Source: Akkermansia muciniphila (GTDB lineage Bacteria > Verrucomicrobiota > Verrucomicrobiia > Limisphaerales > UBA9464). Taken from it: 44,652 bases of DNA. Below the pieces are notes generated by a model. It saw only the letters and a program-made list of their open reading frames with translations. It searched no databases and was not told the origin of the DNA. The translations under genes and the position numbers were made by a program. Below, piece by piece: positions 27,946-34,785 of the stretch; positions within the stretch are counted from its first letter, which is position 1, and each line of letters opens with the position of its first letter. The DNA lies in contig CAMDJH010000015.1 of NCBI GenBank assembly GCA_945900455.1, positions 1-44,652 of the forward strand, given 5' to 3'.

Positions 27946-28236
27946 CTACCGACCCTGGTTCCTAAGGACAGCAGCGGTCATGCTCTCCACCGAACCAAGC
28001 ACCGACCGTGCCGCGTCGGCATCGGAAATCTTCAGGCCAAAGTGCTTGTCGAGCATCACCACCAACTGGAGTGCATCCACGGAATCGAGACCAATTCCGG
28101 CCGGACCAAACAGCGGTTGCTCGTCCTTAATCTCAGCCGGGGTGATCTGCAACATCAGCGTCTCGACCATCAAGGTTTTCAATTGTTCCCGGACGCCCGC
28201 CGCAGTTGCGGAAGAACTCTCGCTTGATTCGATCAC
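27946..28236 (-). CDS. Acyl carrier protein of the KS/CLF cluster
   Basis: The 96-residue carrier protein has the phosphopantetheine attachment Ser52 in GIGLDSVDALQLVVMLDKHF, with helix 2 typical of type II ACPs. It carries growing acyl or polyketide chains for the neighbouring ketosynthase and ketoreductase. It is last in a minus-strand set KS, CLF-like, KR, ACP. The start is GTG 28236, which overlaps the KR stop as GTGA and has GGAGGA 5 nt upstream, so translation is probably coupled. Length is slightly above that of fatty-acid AcpP (about 78) because of a Ser-rich N-terminal extension. A role in a dedicated pathway rather than bulk fatty acid synthesis is inferred from context. Confidence 0.9.
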   Translation of the reverse strand: MIESSESSSATAAGVREQLKTLMVETLMLQITPAEIKDEQPLFGPAGIGLDSVDALQLVVMLDKHFGLKISDADAARSVLGSVESMTAAVLRNQGR

Positions 28237-28964
28237 AGGATTCCTCCGTCAATTTTGATCGCCGACCCTGTGAGGTATGCGGAATCAGGACAAGCCAGAA
28301 ATCGCACGAGACTTGCCACTTCAGAAGGTCGCCCAAACCGGCGCATCGGAATCTGGGCAAGGGCGGACTGCCGTTTTTCCGGCGGCATGGATTCCAACGC
28401 CTCGGTTTCAATGTACCCAGGGCAGATGGCATTCACCGTGATTCCCATTCGGGCGGTTTCCTTCGCCAACGATTGCGTCAACGCAACCACTCCCGCCTTG
28501 GCCGCCGCGTAATTCGTCTGCCCAACCGGTGCCAGCAGAGCACTCAGCGACGCCACATTGATAATGCGTCCCGATCGCTGAGAAATCATCTGGGGAAGCA
28601 CCGCCTGGCAACCGTGAAAGACCGCGTCGAGATTGGTCGCCATCACCCGCTCCCAACTGTCCACCGACATCGCCCCGAGGAGCGCGTCTTCGTGAACCCC
28701 CGCATTGTTGACCAACACATCCAGTCGCCCCGCCGAATCGATGATGCGCGACACCACCTGCTGCCAGGCGGCACGCACCGCGACGTCCAGACTCACCAGG
28801 AAGCAGCGACCAGGAAATTCGTCCGAAATCGGCTGCACGCGTTCCTGCCGTTGATGGAAGCCGGCCCAGACGAGATTGGTATCCGATTCCTCCAGGAAAT
28901 TTCGGACGACGGCGGAACCAATTCCGCTGTTGGAACCGGTGACGAGAAGGATGCGAGGGGGCAT
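28233..28964 (-). CDS. 3-oxoacyl-ACP reductase (FabG-like SDR) of the KS/CLF cluster
   Basis: The 243-residue short-chain dehydrogenase probably reduces beta-keto groups on ACP-bound chains with NADPH. The Rossmann glycine motif is LLVTGSNSGIGSAV (6-19); LDVLVNNAGV (81-90) carries the NNAG signature. The catalytic triad is Ser139, Tyr152 and Lys156 (INVASLSALLAPVG, TNYAAAKAG), and PGYIETEAL closes the substrate loop. The start ATG 28964 lies 53 nt after the CLF-like stop; its own stop overlaps the ACP start by 4 nt (GTGA). FabG-type enzymes are hard to assign to primary or secondary metabolism by sequence; placement between CLF and ACP favours a dedicated reductase. Confidence 0.9.
   Translation of the reverse strand: MPPRILLVTGSNSGIGSAVVRNFLEESDTNLVWAGFHQRQERVQPISDEFPGRCFLVSLDVAVRAAWQQVVSRIIDSAGRLDVLVNNAGVHEDALLGAMSVDSWERVMATNLDAVFHGCQAVLPQMISQRSGRIINVASLSALLAPVGQTNYAAAKAGVVALTQSLAKETARMGITVNAICPGYIETEALESMPPEKRQSALAQIPMRRFGRPSEVASLVRFLACPDSAYLTGSAIKIDGGIL
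28242..28247 (-). promoter_or_regulatory. Shine-Dalgarno deciding the GTG start of the ACP gene
   Basis: GGAGGA on the minus strand lies 5 nt before GTG 28236. Strong Shine-Dalgarno sequences are rare in this window, so it supports the GTG start and the GTGA overlap with the ketoreductase stop. Confidence 0.75.
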
Positions 28965-29017
28965 GCAGTGGGTCGAAGAGTAGCGAATGAATCAATTCGA
29001 GGCAGTCCAATCCACAC

Positions 29018-30049
29018 TCACGGTTGCGAACACTCGCTTTTCTCCCATGCTGCGGCCACCGCCTGTTGGTTCATTCCAATGACGGGCACCCAAACCCGGG
29101 TCGCTGGACTGGACTCCAATAGCTCGAGTGCTGCCAAACACTGCCACGCCGACCCCGCCGCCAGCCCTTCCCCCAGCAGTGTTTTCACAGAAATCCGAGG
29201 CCCTTCCCATTCCGACCACGCTGCGGCCTCCGCTCGATCAAAGCTGCAGCACCCCACGAGGCCATCGCTCAATCCCGTCAGGCCCTCCCCTGGAGACATC
29301 ATCGCACGAATCTGCAACGCCGCCCGATGCCTCTCCAAGGGCCCGCTGCAAGCCACCACCGCGGTGACCGCCTGGAGTCTCGTCGCGGATTTTTCGCGCC
29401 GCAGGCGGATAGCACCCGCACCCTCCCCCAAAATCATTCCACGTGAAAACGGCTTCAAGGCATCGGCGGTAAGCCAGTCCGCCTCCTCCGCCGCCACCAC
29501 GAGGCAATCGTCCACCCAGTCGTCCTCCAGCCACTCCGCCGCCAACTGCAGGCCACACACAAAGGCACTCTGATCCCCCACCAGCGTGTAGCAGGGGCCT
29601 TTCGCACCCAGCAGCGCGGCCAGGTGGGACGCCGGCGCATTGAAAACCGTCTCGGGGAAAATCAACGGGCTCGCCGTCGCCGGATCGCGAAGGGTCTCAT
29701 CATAAAAACGCCGGGTGTAATTGACGCATCCGGCAAATACACAAAACACGATCCCCAGCCGATCCACCGACGGCTCGATGACGGTATCTCGGATTCCCAT
29801 GGCCTCCAACCCAGCCGATACCATGTACTGGCTGATCGCACTCGCTCGACGCAGGCGGCTGTGCCCCAAAAACCAAGGCCGAGCCGCTGGCGAAGGAACC
29901 TTGCGCACTCTTGAGGAAAATTCCCCGCCAGACCGAGACAACGAAGTCTCCGGCAGCGCCATCCGGCCTCTCAAAGTAGCCCGAAAAGGATCCATCCCCC
30001 AGCCCGCAGGCGTCACCGCCCCGACCCCGTGAACGTAGCAACCGCTCAC
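29018..30049 (-). CDS. Beta-ketoacyl-synthase-like chain-length-factor homologue (inactive KS)
   Basis: The 343-residue thiolase-fold protein is paralogous to the KS just upstream. GTG 30049 is chosen because GGAGG lies 5 nt upstream and the start overlaps the KS stop as GTGA; the frame extends further to 30322 but lies within the KS gene. KS landmarks are kept structurally: PETVFNAPASHLAALLGAKG and SRGMILGEGAGAIRLRR. Catalytic ones are lost: Gln160 (TLVGDQSAF) occupies the active-site Cys position, no AHGTGT loop is present, and the late GH becomes GE (KTLLGEGLAAGSAW). Gln at this site is a hallmark of type II polyketide chain-length factors, which heterodimerise with a KS. Length is shorter than typical CLFs (about 400). 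Confidence 0.85.
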   Translation of the reverse strand: MSGCYVHGVGAVTPAGWGMDPFRATLRGRMALPETSLSRSGGEFSSRVRKVPSPAARPWFLGHSRLRRASAISQYMVSAGLEAMGIRDTVIEPSVDRLGIVFCVFAGCVNYTRRFYDETLRDPATASPLIFPETVFNAPASHLAALLGAKGPCYTLVGDQSAFVCGLQLAAEWLEDDWVDDCLVVAAEEADWLTADALKPFSRGMILGEGAGAIRLRREKSATRLQAVTAVVACSGPLERHRAALQIRAMMSPGEGLTGLSDGLVGCCSFDRAEAAAWSEWEGPRISVKTLLGEGLAAGSAWQCLAALELLESSPATRVWVPVIGMNQQAVAAAWEKSECSQP

Positions 30050-31284
30050 GACCACCTCCGGAGGATGAGCGTCCCGTTGGAACCTCCAAAACCAAATGAA
30101 TTGCTCAAAACCATCTCCACACGCGCGTCCTCCGGCTCGCGGACCAAGCGGAATCGACAAACGGGATCCACCGATTCGACGGTCGTCTCGGGCGGTAGCC
30201 ACTGCTCCCGTAGCGCCATCAGACACACAACCGCCTCCACAGCGCCGGCGGCGCCGAGTAAATGGCCGATGCCAGATTTCGTTGAACTCACCGCAACCCG
30301 CCCCGCATTCGCTCCCGCCCAACGGTTGATCGCCGCCGCCTCCGCAGCGTCGTTGAGCAAAGTCCCAGTCCCGTGGGCGTTGATGTAGTCGATCTGATCA
30401 ACCTCGACCCCGGCAACCCGGCAGGCCGCCGTCATAGCCGCCAGAGCCGCATTCCCATCCGGATGCGGTTGAGTGAGGTGATGCAAATCCGTGGCCGCAC
30501 CATATCCGATGATCTCACCCAGAATTTCCGCGCCACGGCTCCGTGCATGGTCGAGTGTTTCCAGACACAGAACCCCGGCACCCTCCCCTAGGGCAAGCCC
30601 ATCACGCGCCACGTCAAACGGACGGCATCGGGTAGTTGAAAGGGCCTGCAATGAATCGAACCCCGAAAACACCAACTGACTGAGTGCATCGTATCCTCCC
30701 GACAACACGCTTTCCGCACGACCGTGTCGCAGCATCTGAAAGGCATGCCCAACGGCATTCGTACCGGAAGCACACGCATTCGCAATGAGGGTAACCGGCC
30801 CCGGCAATCCGGCCGCATCCTGCGCCGCCCGGACCTGCGCCTGAGCCGTATACCCGGCCACCCGCGTCGCCTGCCCAACCGCACCGCCCGACGTCTGCAG
30901 GGTGTGCCGATAGTACGTCTCGCCGAGCGCCATGCCGCCGCTGGTGGTCCCGAACACACACGGAACATTCATGCTGCCTCGAGTCCACCCCGCCTGGCGG
31001 GTGGCCTCCAAGGTCGCCAGGATCAGCAGGCGCGCCGCACGATCCAGCCGCCGCTCGCCGTGATTCGGACGGGGACCCTGGGGCACCCCGGCGGGCAACA
31101 CCACCTCCGCCGCAATCCGAGCTCGTTGGCGGGTGACATCGAAAAGGCTCACCGGCCGAAACGCGGTTCGTCCGGTGCGGAAGGCGACTGCGTTCATCGT
31201 CCACCCCAGACCGTGACCCGTAACAATCCCGGCACCCGTAACGACCACTCGCCGAGGCAAAGTGGAAGTAGAAGAATCCGTCAT
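30046..31284 (-). CDS. Beta-ketoacyl-ACP synthase (FabF/KS-alpha-like) of the KS/CLF cluster
   Basis: The enzyme has 412 residues from ATG 31284 (MTDSSTSTLPRRVVVTGAGI); ATG 31311 is an alternative. It catalyses decarboxylative condensation on ACP-bound chains. The Cys-His-His set is intact: Cys171 (LIANACASGTNAV), His304 (YINAHGTGTLLND) and His341 (STKSGIGHLLGAAG). GEGAGVLCLE is also typical. Fused by a 4-nt overlap to a Cys-to-Gln partner and followed by KR and ACP, it looks like KS-alpha of a type II synthase rather than housekeeping FabF. Neither acyltransferase, cyclase, dehydratase nor thioesterase genes are seen adjacent. Upstream is a 33-bp inverted repeat and the divergent kinase gene. 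Confidence 0.93.
   Translation of the reverse strand: MTDSSTSTLPRRVVVTGAGIVTGHGLGWTMNAVAFRTGRTAFRPVSLFDVTRQRARIAAEVVLPAGVPQGPRPNHGERRLDRAARLLILATLEATRQAGWTRGSMNVPCVFGTTSGGMALGETYYRHTLQTSGGAVGQATRVAGYTAQAQVRAAQDAAGLPGPVTLIANACASGTNAVGHAFQMLRHGRAESVLSGGYDALSQLVFSGFDSLQALSTTRCRPFDVARDGLALGEGAGVLCLETLDHARSRGAEILGEIIGYGAATDLHHLTQPHPDGNAALAAMTAACRVAGVEVDQIDYINAHGTGTLLNDAAEAAAINRWAGANAGRVAVSSTKSGIGHLLGAAGAVEAVVCLMALREQWLPPETTVESVDPVCRFRLVREPEDARVEMVLSNSFGFGGSNGTLILRRWS
30055..30059 (-). promoter_or_regulatory. Shine-Dalgarno deciding the GTG start of the CLF-like gene
   Basis: GGAGG on the minus strand is 5 nt before GTG 30049. A GTG at 30055 in the same frame would overlap this sequence and is therefore less likely. 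The site lies inside the last codons of the KS gene, which points to coupled translation of the KS pair. Confidence 0.7.
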
Positions 31285-31587
31285 CGAAGGCTGAAATCGA
31301 GATTGAGCCATTTGCCACGCAACCGTCAACGTCGCCCTCTGATCCGCGGATAGGAATCTGAAAATGAGAACCACGGATAAACGCCGATAGACGCAGATTC
31401 CATGCCCGTTCTATCCGCGTCAATCCGTGTTCATCCGCGGTTCTCCTTACCCGCGGATTTGGGTTGCCGGCAAAAATCCCAGAGCGCATCCACCAACCCG
31501 GCAATGAGCCGTTGTCCATGGAGATCGAAGCAATTGCTTTACGATTGGCCTTGCACGGGCAGACTCCGTCCAGAACTTTAAATAATC
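31285..31587. repeat. Divergent intergenic region with 33-bp imperfect inverted repeat
   Basis: The region separates the KS and dTMP-kinase-like genes. Two 33-nt arms, 31366-31398 and 31413-31445, are inverted copies matching at about 27 of 33 positions and separated by 14 nt. Each arm carries three GAT/ATC-containing words at a 10-nt spacing (right arm: ATCCGCGTCA, ATCCGTGTTC, ATCCGCGGTT). Arms ending in GAGAACC/GGTTCTC could fold into a long cruciform or RNA hairpin. Similar phrases occur widely between genes in this phylum as far as I recall. The rest of the region is plain leader, with an AT-rich TTTAAATAAT just before the kinase ATG. Confidence 0.75.
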
Positions 31588-32331
31588 ATGCCCGCACAGA
31601 GAAAAAAATTACCCCCGGCAGCGGTTTTGGTACCCAAGCTTTCACCGAAGCGCTTTTTCGGACATGGTCTTCCCGGTGTATCCCTCGGAGAATTACCCGG
31701 CAAATTGATCGTCGTGGAGGGGGCCGACGGCTCCGGGAGATCCTCACAGATCGCACGCCTGGTGACGTGGCTCGAAGGCGGGGGACACCACACGATCCAG
31801 GTGGGGCTCAAGCGGTCCACCTTGGTGAGCGAGGAATTGGAAAAAGCTCAGCAAGGAAACATTCTAAGCCGCACCACCCTCTCCCTGTTTTACGCCACCG
31901 ACTTCGCCGACCAATTGGAAAACGTCATCCTTCCAGCCTTACGCGCCGGGTCCATGGTTCTCGCCGACCGCTACATCTACACGCTCATGGTGCGCGACCT
32001 CGTGCGCGGCATGGACGCGAGTTGGTTGCAAAACATCTACGGAATTGCCCTTGTGCCGGACGCGGTGTTCTACCTCGAAGTCTGTCCAGAACAACTGGTC
32101 CAGCGGGTCTTCGCCAAAACCCACACACTGGATTACTGGGAAAGTGGCATGGATCTCGGCTTGTCCCGCGACATGTTTGCAAGTTTTCTGAAGTACCAGG
32201 GGCTGATGCACGACGAATTTCGCCGCCTCCAGGCCACCTACCATTTCAGTATCATCGACGGCGAACGAAGTCCGGAGGTGATCAGCCAGGAACTTCAGCG
32301 CCGCATCGAAGGGGTTCTCGCTCGGGGATAA
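31588..32331 (+). CDS. tmk: dTMP kinase-like protein with altered P-loop
   Basis: The 247-residue protein resembles thymidylate kinases: LIVVEGADGSGRSSQIARLV (P-loop, 40-59), a DR-Y motif in LADRYIYTLMVRDLVRG, and late DYWESGMDLGLS and FHFSIIDGER-like segments. dTMP kinase phosphorylates dTMP to dTDP. Two things are odd: the invariant P-loop Lys is Arg51 (codon AGA), and there are about 38 extra N-terminal residues before the fold; the total is longer than the usual 200-215. Starting at ATG 31588 is the only ATG option; a TTG near residue 40 would remove the extension. It may therefore be a divergent or non-canonical kinase and not the housekeeping Tmk. It ends 45 nt before a bidirectional terminator shared with infA. 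Confidence 0.75.
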   Translation: MPAQRKKLPPAAVLVPKLSPKRFFGHGLPGVSLGELPGKLIVVEGADGSGRSSQIARLVTWLEGGGHHTIQVGLKRSTLVSEELEKAQQGNILSRTTLSLFYATDFADQLENVILPALRAGSMVLADRYIYTLMVRDLVRGMDASWLQNIYGIALVPDAVFYLEVCPEQLVQRVFAKTHTLDYWESGMDLGLSRDMFASFLKYQGLMHDEFRRLQATYHFSIIDGERSPEVISQELQRRIEGVLARG

Positions 32332-32376
32332 CGCCGGAAGGGCCGGAACGGATTGGAACCTTGAGACTCACGAACA

Positions 32377-32408
32377 AAACGGCCGGAATGTGAACATTCC
32401 GGCCGTTT
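32377..32408. terminator. Bidirectional terminator between tmk-like gene and infA
   Basis: A perfect 14-bp stem, AAACGGCCGGAATG with its complement, encloses a TGAA loop. On the minus strand it runs into TTTTGTTC; on the plus strand into TTTGATTTTA. The two genes converge on it, so it probably serves both, with the better T tract on the minus strand for infA. Confidence 0.8.
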
Positions 32409-32442
32409 GATTTTAGAGACGATGATCGAGTATCGGAGGTCG

Positions 32443-32655
32443 TCACCCCAGTCGGTAGGTGATCCGGGCCTTGTTCATGTCGTAGGGCGACATCTCGATC
32501 CGCACCCGATCACCCGGCGTCAGGCGAATAAAACGCTTTCGCATTTTTCCGGAGATGTGAGCGAGCACGACGTGCTTATTATCCAATTCGACACGAAACA
32601 TCGTGCCGGCAAGCACCGTGAGAATGCGGCCTTCCAAAACGACAGGTTCTTCCAT
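32443..32655 (-). CDS. infA: Translation initiation factor IF-1
   Basis: The 70-residue OB-fold protein binds the ribosomal A site during initiation. The sequence is canonical: [58 protein letters not shown], ending TYRLG. ATG 32655 is the only start that gives the family length. Usual neighbours (ribosomal protein operons, map, secY) are absent here; it stands as a single gene with the RRM gene upstream on the same strand (174 nt, with its own terminator) and a shared terminator downstream. Confidence 0.96.
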   Translation of the reverse strand: MEEPVVLEGRILTVLAGTMFRVELDNKHVVLAHISGKMRKRFIRLTPGDRVRIEMSPYDMNKARITYRLG

Positions 32656-32748
32656 GAATATCTTCCAACTTCCCGATAATCGAAAAGAGTCGGCTTGGCA
32701 GCCAAGCCAAAAGGGTAAAAATAGTGAGAGGACTCAGTGAATTAGCTC

Positions 32749-32775
32749 AAAAAAGGGGCTCTCTCAAGAGCCCCT
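32749..32775 (-). terminator. Rho-independent terminator after the RRM gene
   Basis: On the minus strand a perfect 9-bp stem AGGGGCTCT / AGAGCCCCT with a TGAG loop is followed by six T. A second, weaker hairpin (GCGCAATCC / GGATTGCGC, 32791-32818) lies just before it, between the stop codon and the terminator, and could protect the mRNA 3' end. Confidence 0.9.
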
Positions 32776-32829
32776 CTACGCAATCTGCCAGCGCAATCCA
32801 CAATGATTGGGATTGCGCGCAGAAATAAT

Positions 32830-33210
32830 TTAGTAACGGCCGCGACCGCCACCACCACCACCACCACCGCCGCCGCCACCGCCGCCACCGCCGCGGTACC
32901 CGCCGCCGCCGCCGCCACCGCCGCGGAACCCACCACCACCGCCACCACCGGGAGGCCGGTCTTCCTTCGGCCGGGCTTCATTCACAGTCAAGGCACGACC
33001 GTCGAGCTGAGCTCCGTTCATAGCACCAATGGCCGCCTGCGAAGCCTCTTCCGAAGCCATTGTGACAAAAGCGAACCCGCGAGAGCGGCCGCTCACCCGA
33101 TCTACCATCAAACTGACCTCAGACACCGGCCCGTGAGCCGCGAACGCGTCCTGTAGATCATTCTCCGTCGTGTTAAACGACAGATTACCGACAAACAACT
33201 TAGTACCCAT
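32830..33210 (-). CDS. RRM RNA-binding protein with glycine-rich tail
   Basis: The 126-residue protein has one RNA recognition motif at residues 1-80: RNP2 is KLFVGNLSF (4-12) and RNP1 is RSRGFAFVTM (43-52). Residues 88-126 are almost pure glycine with scattered F, Y and R, ending GRGRY, encoded by CCG/CCA triplet runs on the plus strand. Bacterial RRM-Gly proteins of this type bind single-stranded RNA and are often cold-responsive. A leader of about 150-200 nt is plausible, with small hairpins (for example CCCGACAATCGGG near 33254-33266). The terminator follows 54 nt after the stop. Expected to be cytoplasmic; target RNAs are unknown. Confidence 0.93.
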   Translation of the reverse strand: MGTKLFVGNLSFNTTENDLQDAFAAHGPVSEVSLMVDRVSGRSRGFAFVTMASEEASQAAIGAMNGAQLDGRALTVNEARPKEDRPPGGGGGGGFRGGGGGGGGYRGGGGGGGGGGGGGGGGRGRY

Positions 33211-33499
33211 GATGATTTGCTGGCATCACTCCCACTGCCTGATCCGAGACTGTTCCCGATTGTCGGGTTTCAAATCATCACTGAACGCCGTTCAACTGAG
33301 GATTTACCACGCCTTGAAGGCGGAAGAGTTTAGCCACCGGCGGGCAACTTGATTCTTTTTTGAAGAGAGTGCAAGTCTTGATTGCAATTATTTGCGACCG
33401 CCTGCCTCTCCACACGTCGCCGATACCCAGCGCAGGAGTGCGAGCCCACCTGAACCTTCTAAACTTCCTGACCGCTAACACACAGTGAAAACCTTCAAA

Positions 33500-34140
33500 A
33501 AATGCCCCCGCATCAAAACGATGAATCGCGCTCGAGGCGCGGACTTCAGTCCGCAGGGGCGTGATTCACGAAGGGAGCGGTGGGACTTCCAGGGCGTACG
33601 TGCGCATTGACGGTCCTGCGGGATTCATCCCGCAGGGCCCTGGAGATTGGCCATTTCAAAGGGGTAAAATGTACGGGGATTTCAGCTCGTTGGGCCGCAG
33701 ACTTAGCGCCAACGGCGCGTAATCCCTCAGCCCAGGCCAACGGCCTGGGTAACCGGCAACCGACACATTCATGCGCCCCAAACGGCGGCGCGATAATCGT
33801 CAACGGCCAAGAACATACCCGACTATCGCGGCCCTTCAGGTCGCCCGATTTGCTGGCACGAATTCCCAGCCCGTTGGGCTGGGCTAAGGAATTGCAGCCC
33901 GTTGGGCCGCAGAATAAAAATGAGTTCAGATCCGAATGGCCAAACTCCAGGGTCCTGCGGGATTCATCCCGCAGGGCCGTTATGGCGCCGACGGGCGATG
34001 GGATGTTCCAAGCCGCGTCCGCCCGTTGAAACGTCCTGCAGACTCAAGCCCGCGCTCCAACCGCGCTTCATCGCCACAGTTCGCGTCGATTTGTCAGCAC
34101 ACTGCGGAGCGAAACTGCCGCGCCGCCCTGAGTAGTGCAG
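33500..34140. repeat. Second palindrome island (REP-like mosaic)
   Basis: Without a convincing gene, this stretch is packed with small palindromes: GCGGAC-TTCA-GTCCGC (33539-33554), a 22-nt palindrome around GGGATTCATCCC (33615-33636), GCGCC-AAC-GGCGC (33706-33718), CCCAGGCC-AAC-GGCCTGGG (33731-33749), CCCAGCCC-GTT-GGGCTGGG (33865-33883) and again the GGGATTCATCCC palindrome (33954-33975). The two 22-nt palindromes are followed and preceded, respectively, by direct and inverted copies of CTGGAG(A/T)TTGGCCATT, so they form an inverted pair. The CCCAGGCC hairpin with its ATCCCT(T/C)AG flank also occurs at 1971-1989. ORFs here, including one of 149 residues at 33580-34029, run through the repeats and are not called. 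No rayT gene is in the window. Confidence 0.7.
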
Positions 34141-34785
34141 AGTGAAGCACTTCAATTGAATTATGTGCTTTTTTCTAATTTTAACCAACGTGCAAAGAGC
34201 AAATGCGTGTAAAAGCCCGGAGTGTGAATCGGAAACTCACTCTCAAAAAACAATCGATCAAAGTCACGTTTCGCAATCTTTTTGGAGCTTTTAGAAACAT
34301 TCAAATGTGAACTGGCACCGAGACCGGTCACCTGAAAACTCCAAGCAATCGAATTTTCTCAAAGTTCCATTGATTGATTTGTATATTCTTATTTTATAAA
34401 CCTCCCATGTCACATACTCACTTTTAGCGACCTTTTCCAAGTTGCTTAAATACCCATAATGAATGATTAATGTCAGACAAAAGACTACTGCTTTAGGGAG
34501 GCGCGAAATAAAATATCAAACCGATTCATTCGTATTATCCTTTAGTTAGGCACTTTACGTAACACATTAGGCTTCTACTTCTTTTGATTCCTCAAGGAGA
34601 ACCAGAAGCGCCGCTAACTCTATCGATTAAACTTCGCGGCTTTTTTTCAGAATGGTGCTTGACGAATATCATTTGTTTAGCGAAATCTTACGACGTCGCC
34701 CAATTCAGAAGGTGCTTCGGTCTCCCAGCCGGGCGTTTTCGGGAAACGCCTGATGAGCGGGGTGAGAGAACTACAACCAACCAAA
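34141..34785. other. AT-rich intergenic region upstream of the secretion operon
   Basis: This 645-nt stretch is clearly AT-richer than the rest of the window and has no convincing ORF. It has TATA-like sequences (TATATTCTTATTTTATAAA near 34381-34400), a terminator-like hairpin near 34605-34647, and a hairpin GGCGTTTTCGGGAAACGCC just upstream of the first pseudopilin gene. It probably holds the operon promoter and may encode a small RNA. No known riboswitch pattern was recognised; a c-di-GMP aptamer was considered because of the pilus context but not supported. Confidence 0.5.
34605..34647 (+). terminator. Candidate terminator in the AT-rich leader
   Basis: GCCGC (34610-34614) can pair with GCGGC (34636-34640), which is followed by seven T; pairing of the outer GAA with the T tract could extend it. 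The loop is long (21 nt). It could end a small RNA or act as an attenuator ahead of the secretion operon. Confidence 0.4.

Noticed and set aside
28206..29573. 455-codon plus-strand frame opposite KR and CLF-like genes
   Set aside because: Antisense shadow; the minus-strand frames carry clear SDR and KS-fold motifs.
33580..34029. 149-codon frame in the second palindrome island
   Set aside because: It runs through palindromic repeats (the same peptide words recur because the DNA repeats) and has no protein-like features.
34700..34785. Possible c-di-GMP riboswitch ahead of the pilin gene
   Set aside because: There is a hairpin (GGCGTTTTCGGGAAACGCC), but the conserved unpaired bases and second stem of the aptamer were not found.
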